64,000 bases of DNA from positions 9,486,501-9,550,500 of the forward strand of contig OX485805.1 of NCBI GenBank assembly GCA_950295325.1, read 5' to 3'. This document shows, one piece after another, positions 12,268 through 24,337 of this stretch. Made by a program: the position numbers and the translations under genes. Each line of letters starts with the position of its first letter. The stretch's first letter is position 1. Under the pieces are notes generated by a model. That model was not told the origin of the DNA. It did not search any database and worked only from the letters and a program-made list of their open reading frames with translations. The stretch comes from Polytrichum commune. Its lineage: Eukaryota > Streptophyta > Polytrichopsida > Polytrichales > Polytrichaceae.

Positions 12268-12630
12268 TAGCCCACTTCTCTTAGAACATGAAACACACGA
12301 ATAGAATGGGATGGTTGGAGAATCCGAATCAAGGTTGTAGCTATTTTCCTCATAATTTGTGGTGCTCGTATGAATACTTTATTCATTATCAAAGCAAAGA
12401 TTCTCGTGTCCATTAACTTGTCATGTAGATCTCCCCAATTATGTTGATTATTAAACTTATAAGGGTTACCATAGTGGGAGCATGTAGGTCAATCTCATTC
12501 AAACACACATTCTTTTTGGTATCCGTTCTTGGAGCCACACCTAACCACATACCACTCAATTATAGGGTGTCCAATCAAGAGAAGTAATCGAATCATGCAT
12601 GTCCACCTTAGTAAGCTAGGCTAGCGTACA
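12268..12630 (+). repeat. Family F dispersed repeat, copy F2
   Basis: Near full length: CCCACTTCTCTTAGAACATG through TTTTCCTCATAATTTGTGG to TTCTTGGAGCCACACCTAAC, ending CATGTCCACCTTA. It lies between E2 and E3. Confidence 0.6.
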
Positions 12631-12651
12631 TGATACTCATGTGTTGTATGT

Positions 12652-13026
12652 ATAGTAGAGGCACCTATTCCCAATCATAATCTCGTCGGCAATTTATAGG
12701 GTACCGTGATTTTGATCATGTTGAGATTCAATCAAGCCGGAACTAACAGTGCCATGACAGGTGTCTTGGTTCTGAGTACTAAAGTGAGGAGGAGTGAACG
12801 GTTAAAATGAATACTTTTGGCAGACTTTGGACATTGGCAATATGTTCGAGCCAACTGTTGGATTAAAAAATTCACATTAGTTTCATTTTAAGGAATAAAA
12901 TTACCCAAAAAAATACAATCCTCCTAACTTCTATCTTCCTACACGGGGAAACATTGCACCACCTTATACTTCTCCAGATATTGTGCATAATCTCTTAAGT
13001 GATCAATTATGGGCGCCTCTACTCTA
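12652..13026. mobile_element. Family E inverted-repeat element, copy E3
   Basis: Reverse orientation relative to E1 and E2: ATAGTAGAGGCACCTATTCC on the left, ATTATGGGCGCCTCTACTCT on the right. TATGTA occurs next to both ends and could be a target duplication. Confidence 0.65.
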
Positions 13027-13352
13027 TGTATGTGCCCCCCCCCCTTGATGGTTGACCATGATTTTTTTGCACAATATGTAAAGTAGTAATAATAATCGCT
13101 TCAAAGCGATCTTTTTGAATTTGTTATGTGTCAATCATTCGCGAGTCTTCAAAATAGTAAATGGAGTACTTTACAACACTTACATGATTTTTGTGGACGA
13201 AACACTTAGAAATGTCCCACGGATCATGAAAATATGGATGAAATTGCCATACATTTTGGATGAAAAGGTGTATAATCATCCATACGTGGTTTCGCCACTC
13301 TTGAACATTTGGAATAAGAATCACTGCTTTGCTTTAGAGTCCACCACGGTAA

Positions 13353-13542
13353 CAATGTCCGAGGATATTTCCGGACACAATTGGTTGAGATCCTCGTGTT
13401 TCCAAGTCCAACCGCTTACACGTTGACATCTTTCGGGTTTTCTCTTTCCTAATCCGAGATATATTCCCTCAAGATTCCTCTAAACCGATCCATAAATTTC
13501 CTCACGCTCTCGTAACTAACTATTCAACCCGTGCGTTCATTG
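13353..13542. mobile_element. Family A hAT-like MITE, degenerate copy A5
   Basis: A shortened copy starting CAATGTCCGAGGATATTT and ending GTTCATTG. The middle matches the family (ATCCTCGTGTTTCCAAGTCC, then ACATCTTTCGG and CCTCTAAACCGATC). No target duplication is recognisable. Confidence 0.6.
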
Positions 13543-13596
13543 TAGGCCACGTAAGCACCCTTCTTGTGCCTAGCAACTCGGGAGAACTTTCTTCGA

Positions 13597-13614
13597 CCCC
13601 CCCCCCCCCCCCCC
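13597..13614. repeat. C18 homopolymer
   Basis: Eighteen consecutive C. A similar run of sixteen is at 43582-43597. Both are in non-coding sequence. Confidence 0.8.
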
Positions 13615-14619
13615 ACAAAGAACAATTCAATCTTGAGACTTGAGAGGCCTGAAGCGTGTACACTAACCTTTCCTCTCTTCTTTCAAGTTGTTAACAAATA
13701 TCCACTGCATGGCGCGGAATCTATATCTTATCTACCTAGTACCTACTCAAATGTGTGGGTTCCTCACCCTAGGCAATTCTCCAAGCCCCAATCCTCGGTG
13801 TAAGGCAAGATAAGGTAAAGTAAGGTAAGTGTTGCCACCGTTGTGAAGTGATTGCAAACATGCAAAGAGCTTGCGCAATAGAATAAGAATGGTAGAATAC
13901 GGGTGAATTTGATGACCGTCATGATGAACCATTGAAAACCTCATGCATTCCCAAACGGTGTGTGAAAGAGCGGGCAATTGCACTAGACTTTCCACCGAGC
14001 TTTAGACACAATATACGTTCGTTCATCTATTGGTGTCTTCTTTTCGAAAAGGAGGATGGTTTGTGAATACCCACGAAATTCATGTGTGCGGCTGCATTTC
14101 CGGTTACATATTCTTGGTCCGTGTGTCCCTTTGAATGCAATTCCGATGTTGGTTGAATTGGAGAAGACCCGACGACGAATGACCGCGGTCGAAAGGACTT
14201 TTAAAATGCTCACCCCTTAGAAATAGGAGGCGGTTTTGAATATCGTCTATATCATTCACAAGTGTGTCCGTCCGTCTCATTCATTGGAGGAGGGGGAAAA
14301 AATGTTATACGGACGTCCACACACACCTTCAAAGGTAGGTGTGGTCAACACACGACTCTCGACCTAATGATATGCGGGAAAGAAGAAAAAAAAAAGACTT
14401 GAAATGGATGCGGATCTTTTGAAACCCCATGACCACCCATGAGCCACTCCTCTCGCCCTACGATGAATGGTGTTTGTGTGTAAGTTAATGCCTTTGTCGG
14501 AATAGTAGTTGAATAGGTGTGGCTGGGAAAGCCTATGAACCCGATTTCAAAAGCTTGGGTCCCGCCCCATGTTTGGTCTGACGACGGAGCTTAATTACCC
14601 CCCTCTTAATCCACCACAG

Positions 14620-15126
14620 TAAGGGCCACTTCACACATGAGCCGAGAGCCGTGACCATGTAATTGTGAGAGCCCAAAATAAAGTGTTCAAAGGTCGTCCC
14701 AAGACACCTTCAAAATCATGTAGCATGGTCACGGATCCTCGAGTATAGTGTGAAGTCATATGTGACCAGGCCCTCAACCAAATGCTATTTCAATGAATAT
14801 CTATTCATGCATGTCTTCGCACATGATAAAATAGAATAAATCAACGATTGTGAGCGTTCAAAGTGCTATGGTCTCCCGGTTTTGTGTTAGGCCTGCCTCC
14901 AAGAGGTAGTTCTTGAAAATAGTCCAAGTGACCATGAAACATGATCCATTCGATGCCATGTAGGAATTCATGTAGACTTTACATCCATCTTGCATTCACA
15001 TACTCCGTTGGTCCCTCAAGCGTAGTGCGAAGCGAACTTGGACCGGCTCCGCCTTTTCCACCAATGAGAGTGCTTGAAGTGTAATATGGTCACAAGCTCT
15101 CAGTCTCGTGTGTGAAGTGGCCCTAA
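14620..15126. mobile_element. Family B Harbinger-like MITE, copy B1
   Basis: A 501-bp element (14623-15123) between TAA repeats. The terminal repeats start GGGCCACTTCACACATGAG and extend, imperfectly, into CCGTGACCAT. A TAA/TTA duplication with GGG... ends is typical of PIF/Harbinger (Tourist) elements. Full-length reference copy, no coding frame. Confidence 0.8.
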
Positions 15127-15389
15127 AAGGGCCACCCAAAAACAGTCGCCGATGTGGACATAAGTAGCAATTTTTAACATGAATTTTTCCTCGCTAAGGT
15201 TGCCATCTGATGCTTCTGAAGATGCTGGCAGATGAAGTTAATTGTGGTGAAGGCCGGTGGAATTTGGAAGCACTTGCCGGATCCATAATCCAAGAAACAA
15301 ATAGCAAGTTTTAATGTGTAGGGCTGTACAATATTGGAAGTTGTAGACTCAATAAAAAATAGGAAGAAAGACATAGATACGAGGAGATG

Positions 15390-15951
15390 CATGTGTAAGG
15401 TCACGGCTCTTGGCTCGTGTGTGAAGTGACCTTGTAATGGTGAGGACCCTTGACTCTCATCCAAAGGCCGTACCATGGGTGTTGGGAAAGCCGTTTCATG
15501 TAGTCACGGGCCCTCAAGCATAGTGTGAAGTGAGAATGGATCATGTTGCAGGACCATTGCATATTTTGTTGGCAGAAAAAAGAGGAGAGGATTTGGTTCA
15601 ATATAATACGTTTAAAACTCTATCAATTTGAGAGAATTACTTGGTGGTGTATGTTTGTCGTGAAATCTATCCTGGAATCTGCCCTGCAATCTATCATGAA
15701 GTTTGTCATGCTGGAAAAAAATAATTAAAAAAATCATCGTCTCCAGGAATTTACGTCAGACCATGAAACCTTATCCATAGTCCGCCATCTAGGACTCCAT
15801 GTAAGCTTTCGATCCATAACATCTTCTTTGGACCTTTAAGCCTTCACCTTTCGCGTGTGAAGTGAACTTGGACGGTCTCCACCCTTTCGACCAATGAGAG
15901 GCTCTTAGATTGCAATGGTCACGGGCCTTAGTCTTGTCCGTGAAGTGGCCC
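15390..15951. mobile_element. Family B element, rearranged copy B2
   Basis: The right terminus (GTGAAGTGGCCC, ending at 15951) is intact. At 15396-15434 there is a left-terminus block in reverse orientation (GGCTCGTGTGTGAAGTGACC). It is followed by internal blocks in forward orientation. This is a scrambled or fused pair of copies rather than a single insertion. Confidence 0.55.
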
Positions 15952-16763
15952 TACCTCCACTCCTCAACTGAACCTTCAACTTTATAGGGATAGCCCTATG
16001 TTTTTTTCAAAATTTGAGATTCGAAATCCTCGAGCCATGATGGGAAAGGAAAGGGTAGGGCTAGGCTGCCCGAGACATTGAAGGGTGGTGCACCCTACCA
16101 CTTGCTGTTGAAGCCAGCCAGCCAGCCACCGGGGCTCTTCAAAGCTCATCAGCAGATACTTCATCTCGGATAGCGAAATGGAATACGCAACAGACAAAAT
16201 CTTGAAGGCCCTTCGCCCTGGCTGACAAGGATATTATCGTACCCTTAACTTAACCCGACGCACTAGGAGAATCGCCTTTGAAATGGCTAATAATAGGAAG
16301 CGAAAGTGCATCTGACTCGTGCTTTCAATTCCCACTTGAACCCAACCTCATGAACAGGGGGGAGGAGGGGAGAATCCTTACAACCGTGGCCCCACTTTCA
16401 CCCCACAAAGGTCAAAGGAATTGCACGATTTGAGAGTTGAAGCCGGTTGGAAGCACCAACGCAGGTCTCGCGGATTCCACCCTCATCACCTTTGAGGGGG
16501 ACGACGGATTTCTCCCTTTTCAATCAATTTTAAACAAGAAAAAAACAATTGTGGGATTATTTATTATTATTATTCTACATCCACACACACAAGAGGCGGC
16601 ATCTATGCATCTTCCAAGTGTCGGCAAATTGAGTACAGGTGGCGTCATGCCCTTTTGTGTTTTTTCAACTCCAAGACAATCAAGCGGCAAGCAAGTCATC
16701 GGATCGGATACCACTATGCAGTTTCCTTGACCCGATCCCCCGCCTGCCCACTTAACCCCTTAG
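15952..16763. other. Spacer, nothing recognised
   Basis: A 97-codon plus frame (16437-16730) has no recognisable domain. TTATTATTATT at 16559-16573. Confidence 0.5.
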
Positions 16764-17120
16764 CATATTCGCAAGAGCTCATTATGATCATCATGATAGG
16801 TATGCAAACTTGTCACAAAATTAAAAATTACAAATGAAATCCATCGATACACATGTAATTTGGACCGTGATCCATTGTAATGTGGTGCAATCCTAGTGTG
16901 TGTTCTAGATATGGGCGAACCAACCCATACACTCGTTGTTTCTTGTTGGATGCCTACACCCTTGCCTCCAAGGAACTAGTGTACGGGTTGGTTCGCCCCA
17001 GCCGTGTGTTCTATTGGTTTCACATGCAAATTATCACATGATTCTATTATGTTCAGTTGCGTGTCGAAATGATATTAATGGGAACCTTACCATATTGGCA
17101 AGAGCTCATTATGATCATCA
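16764..17120. repeat. 30-bp direct repeats flanking the H1 foldback
   Basis: CATATTCGCAAGAGCTCATT plus 10 more bases at 16764-16793 recurs with one change (C to G) at 17091-17120. H1 lies between them. The 297 bp between the repeats has no open frame. Confidence 0.7.
16913..16998. repeat. Short foldback element H1 (86 bp)
   Basis: Inverted arms GGGCGAACCAACCCATACAC and GTGTACGGGTTGGTTCGCCC, one mismatch, around a 46-base loop containing TTGTTGGATGCCTACACCC. A second copy lies at 20898-20980. Confidence 0.75.
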
Positions 17121-18326
17121 CCAACCCCATGTTGACATCGTGTCTACCTACGAAAGCCTTTACTGATCCACTTATACTCTTGCAATGCTAATATGTCCCA
17201 TCATAGTTTTTAAGAGTTGTATTGCAATACACTCTTCAATCGTTTAATACCCTCCTTAAATAGTTGGTCATGATAGCCAAAAAGTCAGTGTTCAACACGC
17301 ACTCAAGACTAATTATTGTAGACACACCCTACATAACTACAAGATTTGCTAATCAACCAGTTATTTCCTTGGATACATTGTACATCAATAGACTCATCCA
17401 AACCTCTTGGAAAGCAATTGTTATAAGCTTGTGTACCTCCCATGCTGAGAAAGTGAGGAAACGAAACTCCATGGGGTGGAATGAAAACAAACAAGAGGGA
17501 ATGACCGCATACGAGCGTACCTCTCATCCATCCCAAGATAAGAACCTTGAAACAGTTTGCATCCCGCATGTCCTCATTGTCGTTTGATTCGACACTAGAA
17601 TTAGCTTCAAAGACACCTCATCAATCCAGTCCAAATCAATTGAGATGAACCAGTCACAAACCTATTAGAGGGTCAAGTTTTTACAGTGGATAGATGAATG
17701 GCATGCTCATGTGCAACAATTCCCTCTCTCACTCTCTCTCTCTCTCCAAATGAAACCACTAGGCAACTCACAGAATGACTTGTCCAAGATGCTAAGGTCC
17801 TTTATATATACCAGAATTGCTTTGTAGCCACACAGCTTTGCAATTCACGACAAGATCCAGCTCCCGACTGCCCGCCCGCCCATGGTCATCAGCTTCCCTA
17901 ATTCCCTCACCACTTGATGCAATTGCCTTAAAAACCATTTGGGAATCTATCTCCATGTCACTGACTTGGTACATAGTCAAGTTGTACTTGTTGGTCAAAG
18001 TACTACGTAGCAGGCTCATCTCTATGTATATGAATCTACCCAAACACTACTACCTTCACGAGCCACTCTTCAACTAACTCTACATAATGAAGAATCCCAC
18101 CGTGATATCCTCGGCCATAACATCACTTGGTTAATGAGTTGTGTTCAGTTGCCTTGACTCCATATTCAACACGAAGAGATGGGATTCCAGCATCCGGAGT
18201 CTTTGTTCTCGAGTCTATTGTTGGGCCTATGAACACAACTCAACAGTGGAGCCGTGTTACGGCAACCGGCATGAACAGTTCACATGATTTGATGGTTGCC
18301 AACTGGAAAACCATAGAACCAGAGGA
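17121..18326. other. Spacer around D2
   Basis: CT-repeat tract at 17725-17747. Otherwise short frames only. Confidence 0.5.
17494..17729. mobile_element. Family D inverted-repeat element, copy D2
   Basis: AGAGGGAATGACCGCATACG on the left, then GTACCTCTCATCCATCC. The right end is GCATGCTCATGTGCAACAAT, then TCCCTCTC. The interior GAGATGAACCAGTCACAAAC is shared with D1. Confidence 0.65.
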
Positions 18327-18512
18327 CAAAGGGGATTATCATATATGAGTGAGCCTCTCATCCATCCGACATAAAACACACGACCCCCTATAGGTTTGTT
18401 GCCATACCATCTCAAACATACTAGTTTTTTTTTGGGGGGGGTCTTTAAAGCTACTTCCAATGTCAAATTAACTTTGAAAAAGAGGAGCATCGTATATGAC
18501 AATTCCCTCTCT
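18327..18512. mobile_element. Family D inverted-repeat element, copy D3
   Basis: A shorter copy with GGGGATTATCATATATGAGT on the left and CATCGTATATGACAATTCCC on the right. The interior is reduced. Confidence 0.6.
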
Positions 18513-18538
18513 TTGGAACTGGGTATGGATACGGGAGT

Positions 18539-18781
18539 GATGGGAACAATGAATGGGGAGATCTGACTACTAGTTACAGGTGAACCGGTTGAGTTTGAGA
18601 AATAATCAATTGAAGTTCAAGACTTCAAGAAAAATTACCAATCATTCTAGACGAATCTAAGGGATATACCTCCAATTAGTAAAGAAAACATGAAAGATCA
18701 CAACATGTAACTAGTTGGACTTGGAAACACTAGGGTTTTGACCAATTATGACCAAAAATCTCCCCGGACATTGAATGGGAG
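18539..18781. mobile_element. Family A hAT-like MITE, copy A6
   Basis: A 227-bp copy (18547-18773) with ends CAATGAATGGGGAGAT and, read inward, CAATGTCCGGGGAGAT. These ends are nearly those of the hAT element at 48.8 kb. The flanks GATGGGAA and AATGGGAG agree at 6 of 8 positions. Confidence 0.75.
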
Positions 18782-18994
18782 ACACAAATTTTCCCCAAAA
18801 TCGTGCAACCCAGGCCTAAAATGAAGCTTGATACTTGATACCACATTCTAGCAGGCCCACAATGCCAATAAAATTCCCTTAGAATTATCAGTACACACGG
18901 AATTTTTGGGACACCACACTTGTGATGTATCAAAACTCAAACCATGATCCATATACAAGCATGTAGACAGGACTTATTTGGTTACACTTTTCTT

Positions 18995-19290
18995 ACGAGG
19001 ATGCCTATATTTGAGTGGTATGTCAACGTGGTTCAAGGTGGATTCAAGAACATATACCAAAAAGATATGTGTTTAAAAGAGATCGGATTGTGTGCTTTTA
19101 TTATGATAAACAATCTAGGTTCTATAGCCAACATAATTGGGGGGTGGACTTTGGGGGAGAGGGGACCTATACAACCATTTGATGAGCACAAGAATCTTCA
19201 CTTTGATTGGAAATAAGATATCCACATGAGCTCCAAAAATTACAAGGAAAGTGCTTAAATATTTGATTTGGAATTGCTAGCTATCTACGT
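18995..19290 (-). repeat. Family F dispersed repeat, copy F3
   Basis: Reverse-orientation copy with ATATTTGAGTGGTATGTC, AATCTTCACTTTGATTGG and GAGCTCCAAAAATTACAAGG. Borders approximate; it runs into B3. Confidence 0.5.
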
Positions 19291-19299
19291 GTCATGGGT

Positions 19300-19577
19300 C
19301 ATGAGATTCCAAAGTGCCATGGGTCTCCCGGTTTTGTGTTAGGCCTACCTCCAAGAGGCGGTTTTTGAAAATAGTCCAAATGACCATGAAACGTGATCCA
19401 TTTGATGCCATGTAGGAATCCACGTAGGCTTTACATTCATATTGCATTCACTTATATACTCCATTGGTCCCTCAAGTGTAGTGTGAAGCGAACTTGGACC
19501 GGCTCTGCCTATTCCACCAATGAGAGTGCTTGAAGTGTACCGGTCACGGGCTCTCAGTCTCGTGTGTGAAGTGGCCC
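19300..19577. mobile_element. Family B Harbinger-like MITE, 5'-truncated copy B3
   Basis: Matches the right half of B1 from AGTGCCATGGGTCTCCCGG to the terminal GTGTGTGAAGTGGCCC. The left half is absent. It abuts the GC-rich shared segment that starts at 19578. Confidence 0.7.
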
Positions 19578-20704
19578 TGATACAAAGGAGAGAATGAGAA
19601 AAAGGGGGAGGGTAGACCCTGGCAAATTCAGGTACAAAGGGGGCAACATGGGATATAGCCTCCCTCAACACCGCACTCCCTTGAATAGATAAGTGAAACA
19701 CCTAATGTACATATATATTGTGATCCCAATGCCAAACCTTGGGACGAGGATATGTTTCAACAAACTTACCATACCAACTCGGGGACATGCACCCTAATTG
19801 TGGGTTGGGTACCTCATAGTTCACCCACAAGTATTGGTGCGGGCCAGTACTAGTTACATTCAATGGTTCTCATTGCTCAAATTGGAGTTAAAAGTGGCCC
19901 TTGTTGATAGGAGATGTTTGTGGGCATGCTATCGATTCCATGCTGGATCAAAATTCTTGGGCGAGTGGGTAGTACGTTGGAGGGTTGTAGAGTATGTTGG
20001 ACCTTCTTATTACTAAGTTCCATGTTTCCTCACTTAGCAATGATGTGTAGTTGGATATGTGACGAGATCTACATTCTTATTTTGTTTATTTTGTTTAAAG
20101 ATTATGATTTCAAAAGGTTGGGGTGATATGTACACATTTACTCTTGGCCATGGCTAGACACCCACCTCTTTGAGTTGGTCCCCCTCCAACATTACCGAGG
20201 TAAAAGGGGGTCTAGTAAAAACATGATCCCAATGAAAATTATTGTTAATTTTATCTCACATAGGTCCCTCTCAACTAATCTGGGACGTCTTGTGTTAACT
20301 ATGGGATCAAGGTGGCTTAAAAAACCACCACCACAAGCTATTATATAATTGCTTGCATGTTCACCGTGGGTGATGTTGATGGATGCCCAACTTGAAGAGT
20401 GGGTGAATGTACACAACACCAACTAAGGGGGATGGCGAACCCATGAGGAGAGGACGAGAACACATATTTCTATCATAAAACATGGAGTGCTATTTAAGGT
20501 AAACATACTAAATTAAAACCAAAAACCTTTCATTAGTATACCAAACTTAAATTGGGATTGAATCAACAATCATATATATAAATATATAAATATATACACA
20601 CACACAGATGGGCCACTTTTCATTATTGACCCCTCGGCAGGTGTTAGGAAATAAATTTAACAAATGAAACCGTCAAAGAGGTGGTAGATGTGTAACCATG
20701 GCCC
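19578..20704. other. Spacer with GC-rich segment shared with 21.1 kb
   Basis: 19583-19700 resembles 21070-21200 (GAGAATGAG, AGGGTAGGCCCTGG, TACAAA.GGG, GCCTCCCTCA blocks). The rest is AT-rich spacer with TATA/ACAC repeats at 20572-20605. Confidence 0.55.
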
Positions 20705-20865
20705 CAGTGTTTGGGGGGATTTTTGGGCAACCGGTCACATGGTAACATCTTTTTTCGCCGTGCTTGATTAAATTCGAGGGGCATTCTCTAGGTGCCTCTA
20801 AAACAATGGGGTATTTTTCCTGAAGTCTTTACTTTCAACCAAGTGCATCTATGTCAGCAGTAGCG
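20705..20865. mobile_element. Family A hAT-like MITE, truncated copy A7
   Basis: The left end CAGTGTTTGGGGGGATTT is present, with the internal ACCGGTCACATGGTAACATC and CCTCTAAAACAATGGGG blocks. The right terminal repeat is missing. Confidence 0.6.
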
Positions 20866-20897
20866 ACCAACAACCCCCATGCCTTCATTGCCGATTT

Positions 20898-20980
20898 GAG
20901 CAAACCAACCCATACACTTGTTCCTTGTTGGATGCCTAAACCCTTGCCTCCTAGGAACCAGTGTACGGGTTAGTTCACCC
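20898..20980. repeat. Short foldback element H2 (83 bp)
   Basis: Same element as H1 with arms AGCAAACCAACCCATACAC and GTGTACGGGTTAGTTCACC. The loop is conserved (CTTGTTGGATGCCTAAACCC). The arms have decayed more than in H1. Confidence 0.7.
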
Positions 20981-21029
20981 TAGCCCCTCATTGACCGGAC
21001 CTTTAATCCTTGAGTCAATGGTGTGGGGG

Positions 21030-21450
21030 GGAGGGGGGAGAAACTTGCACCCACTTGACTACAAAGCAGGTCAAAAGGGGAGAATGAGGAGAGGAAAGTG
21101 GAGGCAAGGGTAGGCCCTGGCGGACTCGGGTACAAAAGGGACCCATATAGGGATACCGCCTCCCTCACACCCGTTCCCCTCACCATTCCGCAAGGGGACG
21201 CGTTCCCACGCAGCGAGAACGCCCCCCCAAGACAGATACCCTCCAGTGGGAACGCGCTCCCAAGCAGGGCCTCGGGAACGTATGGAGAGCGCCAGATAGT
21301 ACCGCCCCCGCAGGAGCAAGCTGGAGAATCGATCCCCCGACTGGGGTGGGGGTGGGGTCGGTGGTGGGCCCCATCAGAGGGCTTCGGCCAAATAACGGGC
21401 GGGCCCCCCGGGCGGGTCGCCGACCTGTTATTACGTCATTCTCTGGGCTG
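21030..21450. other. GC-rich island
   Basis: Strongly GC-rich block with repeated GGGAACGCG-like words (21195-21260) in an AT-rich setting. A 134-codon plus frame crosses it but has low-complexity composition and no domain. Its first 130 bp matches 19583-19700. Confidence 0.5.
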
Positions 21451-21645
21451 CTCTTGTAACGAAGTGTGCCTAAACTGCCAAAATGAGGCTCTCTTCACTT
21501 AAGTTAGCACATGATGATGAATCATGAATCCTGTCCTGTGGGATCCGCCCTGGCCCTCCCACCCTCCACATGAGGAGCTGGGCCTCCATTTGTTGGTTGG
21601 CCCCCCTCCTCTTCATCAGGCAGGCCCACCATCACCTACCTTACT

Positions 21646-22028
21646 GTGCCGCTTCACACACGAGCCAAGAGCCGTGACCATGGAAAACTGTGAGAGCCCA
21701 CAAGAAAGTGTCCAAGGGCTGTCACAAGACACCTCCAACATCATGTGGTGTGGTCACGGGCCCTCGAGTGCAGTGTGGAGTGCTATGTGACCGGGCCTTC
21801 GACCAAATGCTATTTCAATGAGCTTTTGTTCATGCGGGTCCTCGCATATGATAAAATAGAATAAACCAACGGTTGTGAGCGTTCGGAGTGCCGTGGTCTC
21901 CCGGTTTTGTGTTTTATTTTGCATTCACATGCTCTGTTGGTCCTCAAGTGTAGTGTGAAGCGAACTTGGATTGGCTCCGCTTGAAGTGTAATGGTCATGG
22001 GCTCTCAATCTCGTGTGTGAAGTGGTCC
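21646..22028. mobile_element. Family B Harbinger-like MITE, copy B4
   Basis: The left end is GTGCCGCTTCACACACGAG, the right end read inward GGACCACTTCACACACGAG. The flanks TTACT repeat on both sides. About 120 bp of the inside is deleted compared with B1. Confidence 0.75.
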
Positions 22029-23296
22029 TTACTCGCTCACTGGGCCTGTAAGGTAGAGAGGGTGCTCAAACCCAACACTTTAAGCTATTGCACATACATA
22101 TGTCTAAAACTATTGTTCATGTTAGCGTGTTGGGCTCACCATAGGTACAAAGAAGAAGAAAAGTATGGCCTCGATTGAATATTTAAAGTCAAAACCACTA
22201 GCTTCCTTGAACCGAACCCTAGGCCATGTGTATGACGACCTTGCATGTGTGATGAGGACCCCCACCTCCATAGCCTAGAACCAACACGTGACTGCCTAGA
22301 ACTAGCACAACATAGTTGGGTACTAAACCCAAGCTAGATCAAAGCCCAACATAACCACCTCCATGATCCTACCCGGTTCGGTTGTAGAACCGTCTCCTTG
22401 CATCCCAGGTACCAATCCCCTTGCTGCCCATAACCAACCCCTTTTCTACCCATAAGTGATCCCCTTGGCTTTATGGGCTTAAACCATTCCTCCCCTTGAA
22501 TAGAATGGTTAGGAATAGGTATTGACAATTCCCTCCTGAACCCACCTTGAATAGACATGAGATAGAGTGGAGCATGCTACCTACCCTATATGGAGGTAGC
22601 AGAGGCTAGTATGAGGTGGCGCCACTAATGGCACCTAAAACCATCACTCCATGGGCCTAGGCACTCCTACACCATGGGGAACGGTTCAAGGTAGTAGAAT
22701 GTTGGCGAATGGGAGGCGTTTTTAGGTGTTGGTTTTGGGTGGGGTGTGGATTTTAGCACCCGCTACCTTTATGTAGTGTGTATGTACTTGACCATAAATA
22801 ATAACTAAGCTTAGGGTGGTAAGGGAGATGCCACGTCTTAAATGAAATGAAATGGAAATGATTCTGAAATTTGGGAAGCCCAATTGCTAATGGAACTAAG
22901 GGTGAGTTTCCATGTAGACCGCTTGCCCACTATATTCTATATAATAATGGATTGGATGTATTTACATGTAGATAAACACAAGCCGCAAACCAACAACATT
23001 GTTTGGCCTACTAGAATGTGGAGGGCCGTGACACATGCTGCTGGACTTCCATGTGCCCACTAAAGCACTTTTAAACCCACAAGTGCTAGTCATTGAATGA
23101 ATGAAGACCAATTTTAGGAGGAAGAGGAGGCTTTCACCCACAAGAGGAGGTTAGTAGGTGGGCTTGGGTTTGCAAAGATGAGAGTAGCTAGTTGACACAT
23201 GCAAACCCTACTCCACTATTCCATCTACATTTGGGTGGGTTTGTCCTTCTTCCCCCTAGAATTTGGTGTGCGAACGGCCTACATAGAAACGCACCC
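22029..23296. other. Spacer, nothing recognised
   Basis: No open frame above 75 codons and no repeat boundary recognised. Confidence 0.5.
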
Positions 23297-23633
23297 TAAG
23301 GGCCACTTCACACACAAGATTGAATGCCCGTGACCATTCCATTCTAAGATTTCTCATTGGTCAAAAGGGCCAAGACCTTCCAAGTTCACTTCACACTAGA
23401 AGGTGAAGGCCAAAAGAAATGATCATGGATGAAAAAATGTTCATGGATTCTTACATGGCAAACCATACATAATGTTTCAAGGTTTGCTGGAATATGCGTC
23501 AAGCCCACCTCCAAGAGGTAGGCCTTATGCAAATTCCGGTAGACCATGTTAGTGATACGAGCTTTGGATGAGAATCAAGGCCCCTTGTAGTTACAAGCTC
23601 ATGGCCCTTGGCTCATGTGTGAAGTGGCCCTAA
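23297..23633. mobile_element. Family B Harbinger-like MITE, copy B5 (variant interior)
   Basis: A 331-bp element (23300-23630) between TAA repeats, with GGGCCACTTCACACACAAG ends. It lies inverted relative to B1 and has a different, shorter interior shared with B2 and the start of B6. Confidence 0.8.
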
Positions 23634-23879
23634 AGAATACATCAGGTTGGTTTCAAACAAGCTAATTCCCTATAGTGGTGGAATGTTGTAGCCTCCGTGA
23701 GATAGAGGCTAATGTCAACTTAATGGTCTAGTTGAAATAAAGGCTTAAGGTTCTCTAATACTACATTCTCAAATAGTGATGGGAATTTATCTCTAATGAA
23801 GTTATATAGGGGGGCATCCCAACACAAAATGTGCCTCATTTCCAATTGCATTAAATGGCTACTTCTCTCAACCACATGG

Positions 23880-24320
23880 CCCACTTCTAGAATGTGAAAC
23901 ACACGATTAAGAAAAGAACCTAAATAACATAGACGTACCTTGCACTTGCTTCTCGTAGAATACGAAACACCTAATTAGTACAAGATGGTTAGCAAACCCA
24001 AATTGAGGCTGAAGCCACTTCCTCATAATTTCTAGAACTCCTATGAATCTATTGTTCATTGTCAAAGTGAAAGATTCTTGTGCTCGTGAAGTGGTCATAT
24101 CGGTCCCTCAAAACACATTGACTAATGAGATTATAATAGTTATCATATTTTGAGCGCATAGTCCAATCTCTTCTAAACACATGTGTTTTGGTATTTGTTC
24201 TTGGAGCCACACTTAACAACATACCACTTAATTGTAGGTATTGGATTAAGATTGAATAATTGAATTAGGCGTGTCTACCTTAATAAGCTTTATTGACTTC
24301 TCATAAAAAAGTCACAACGT
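23880..24320 (+). repeat. Family F dispersed repeat, copy F4
   Basis: Near full length, with GAAGCCACTTCCTCATAATT, TCATTGTCAAAGTGAAAG and TTCTTGGAGCCACACTTAAC, ending GGCGTGTCTACCTTA. The first 40 bp appears twice (23882 and 23945). Confidence 0.55.
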
Positions 24321-24337
24321 TGTGTTAAATATGACTG

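Larger units (their letters stand above)
13027..14619. other. Spacer around A5
   Basis: Apart from A5 and the C18 run, only short frames without recognisable products (for example 13115-13426 plus, 13983-14213 minus). Confidence 0.5.

Noticed and set aside
21098-21502. 134-codon plus-strand frame
   Set aside because: Lies in a GC-rich repeated segment with overlapping frames; no domain and composition follows base content.
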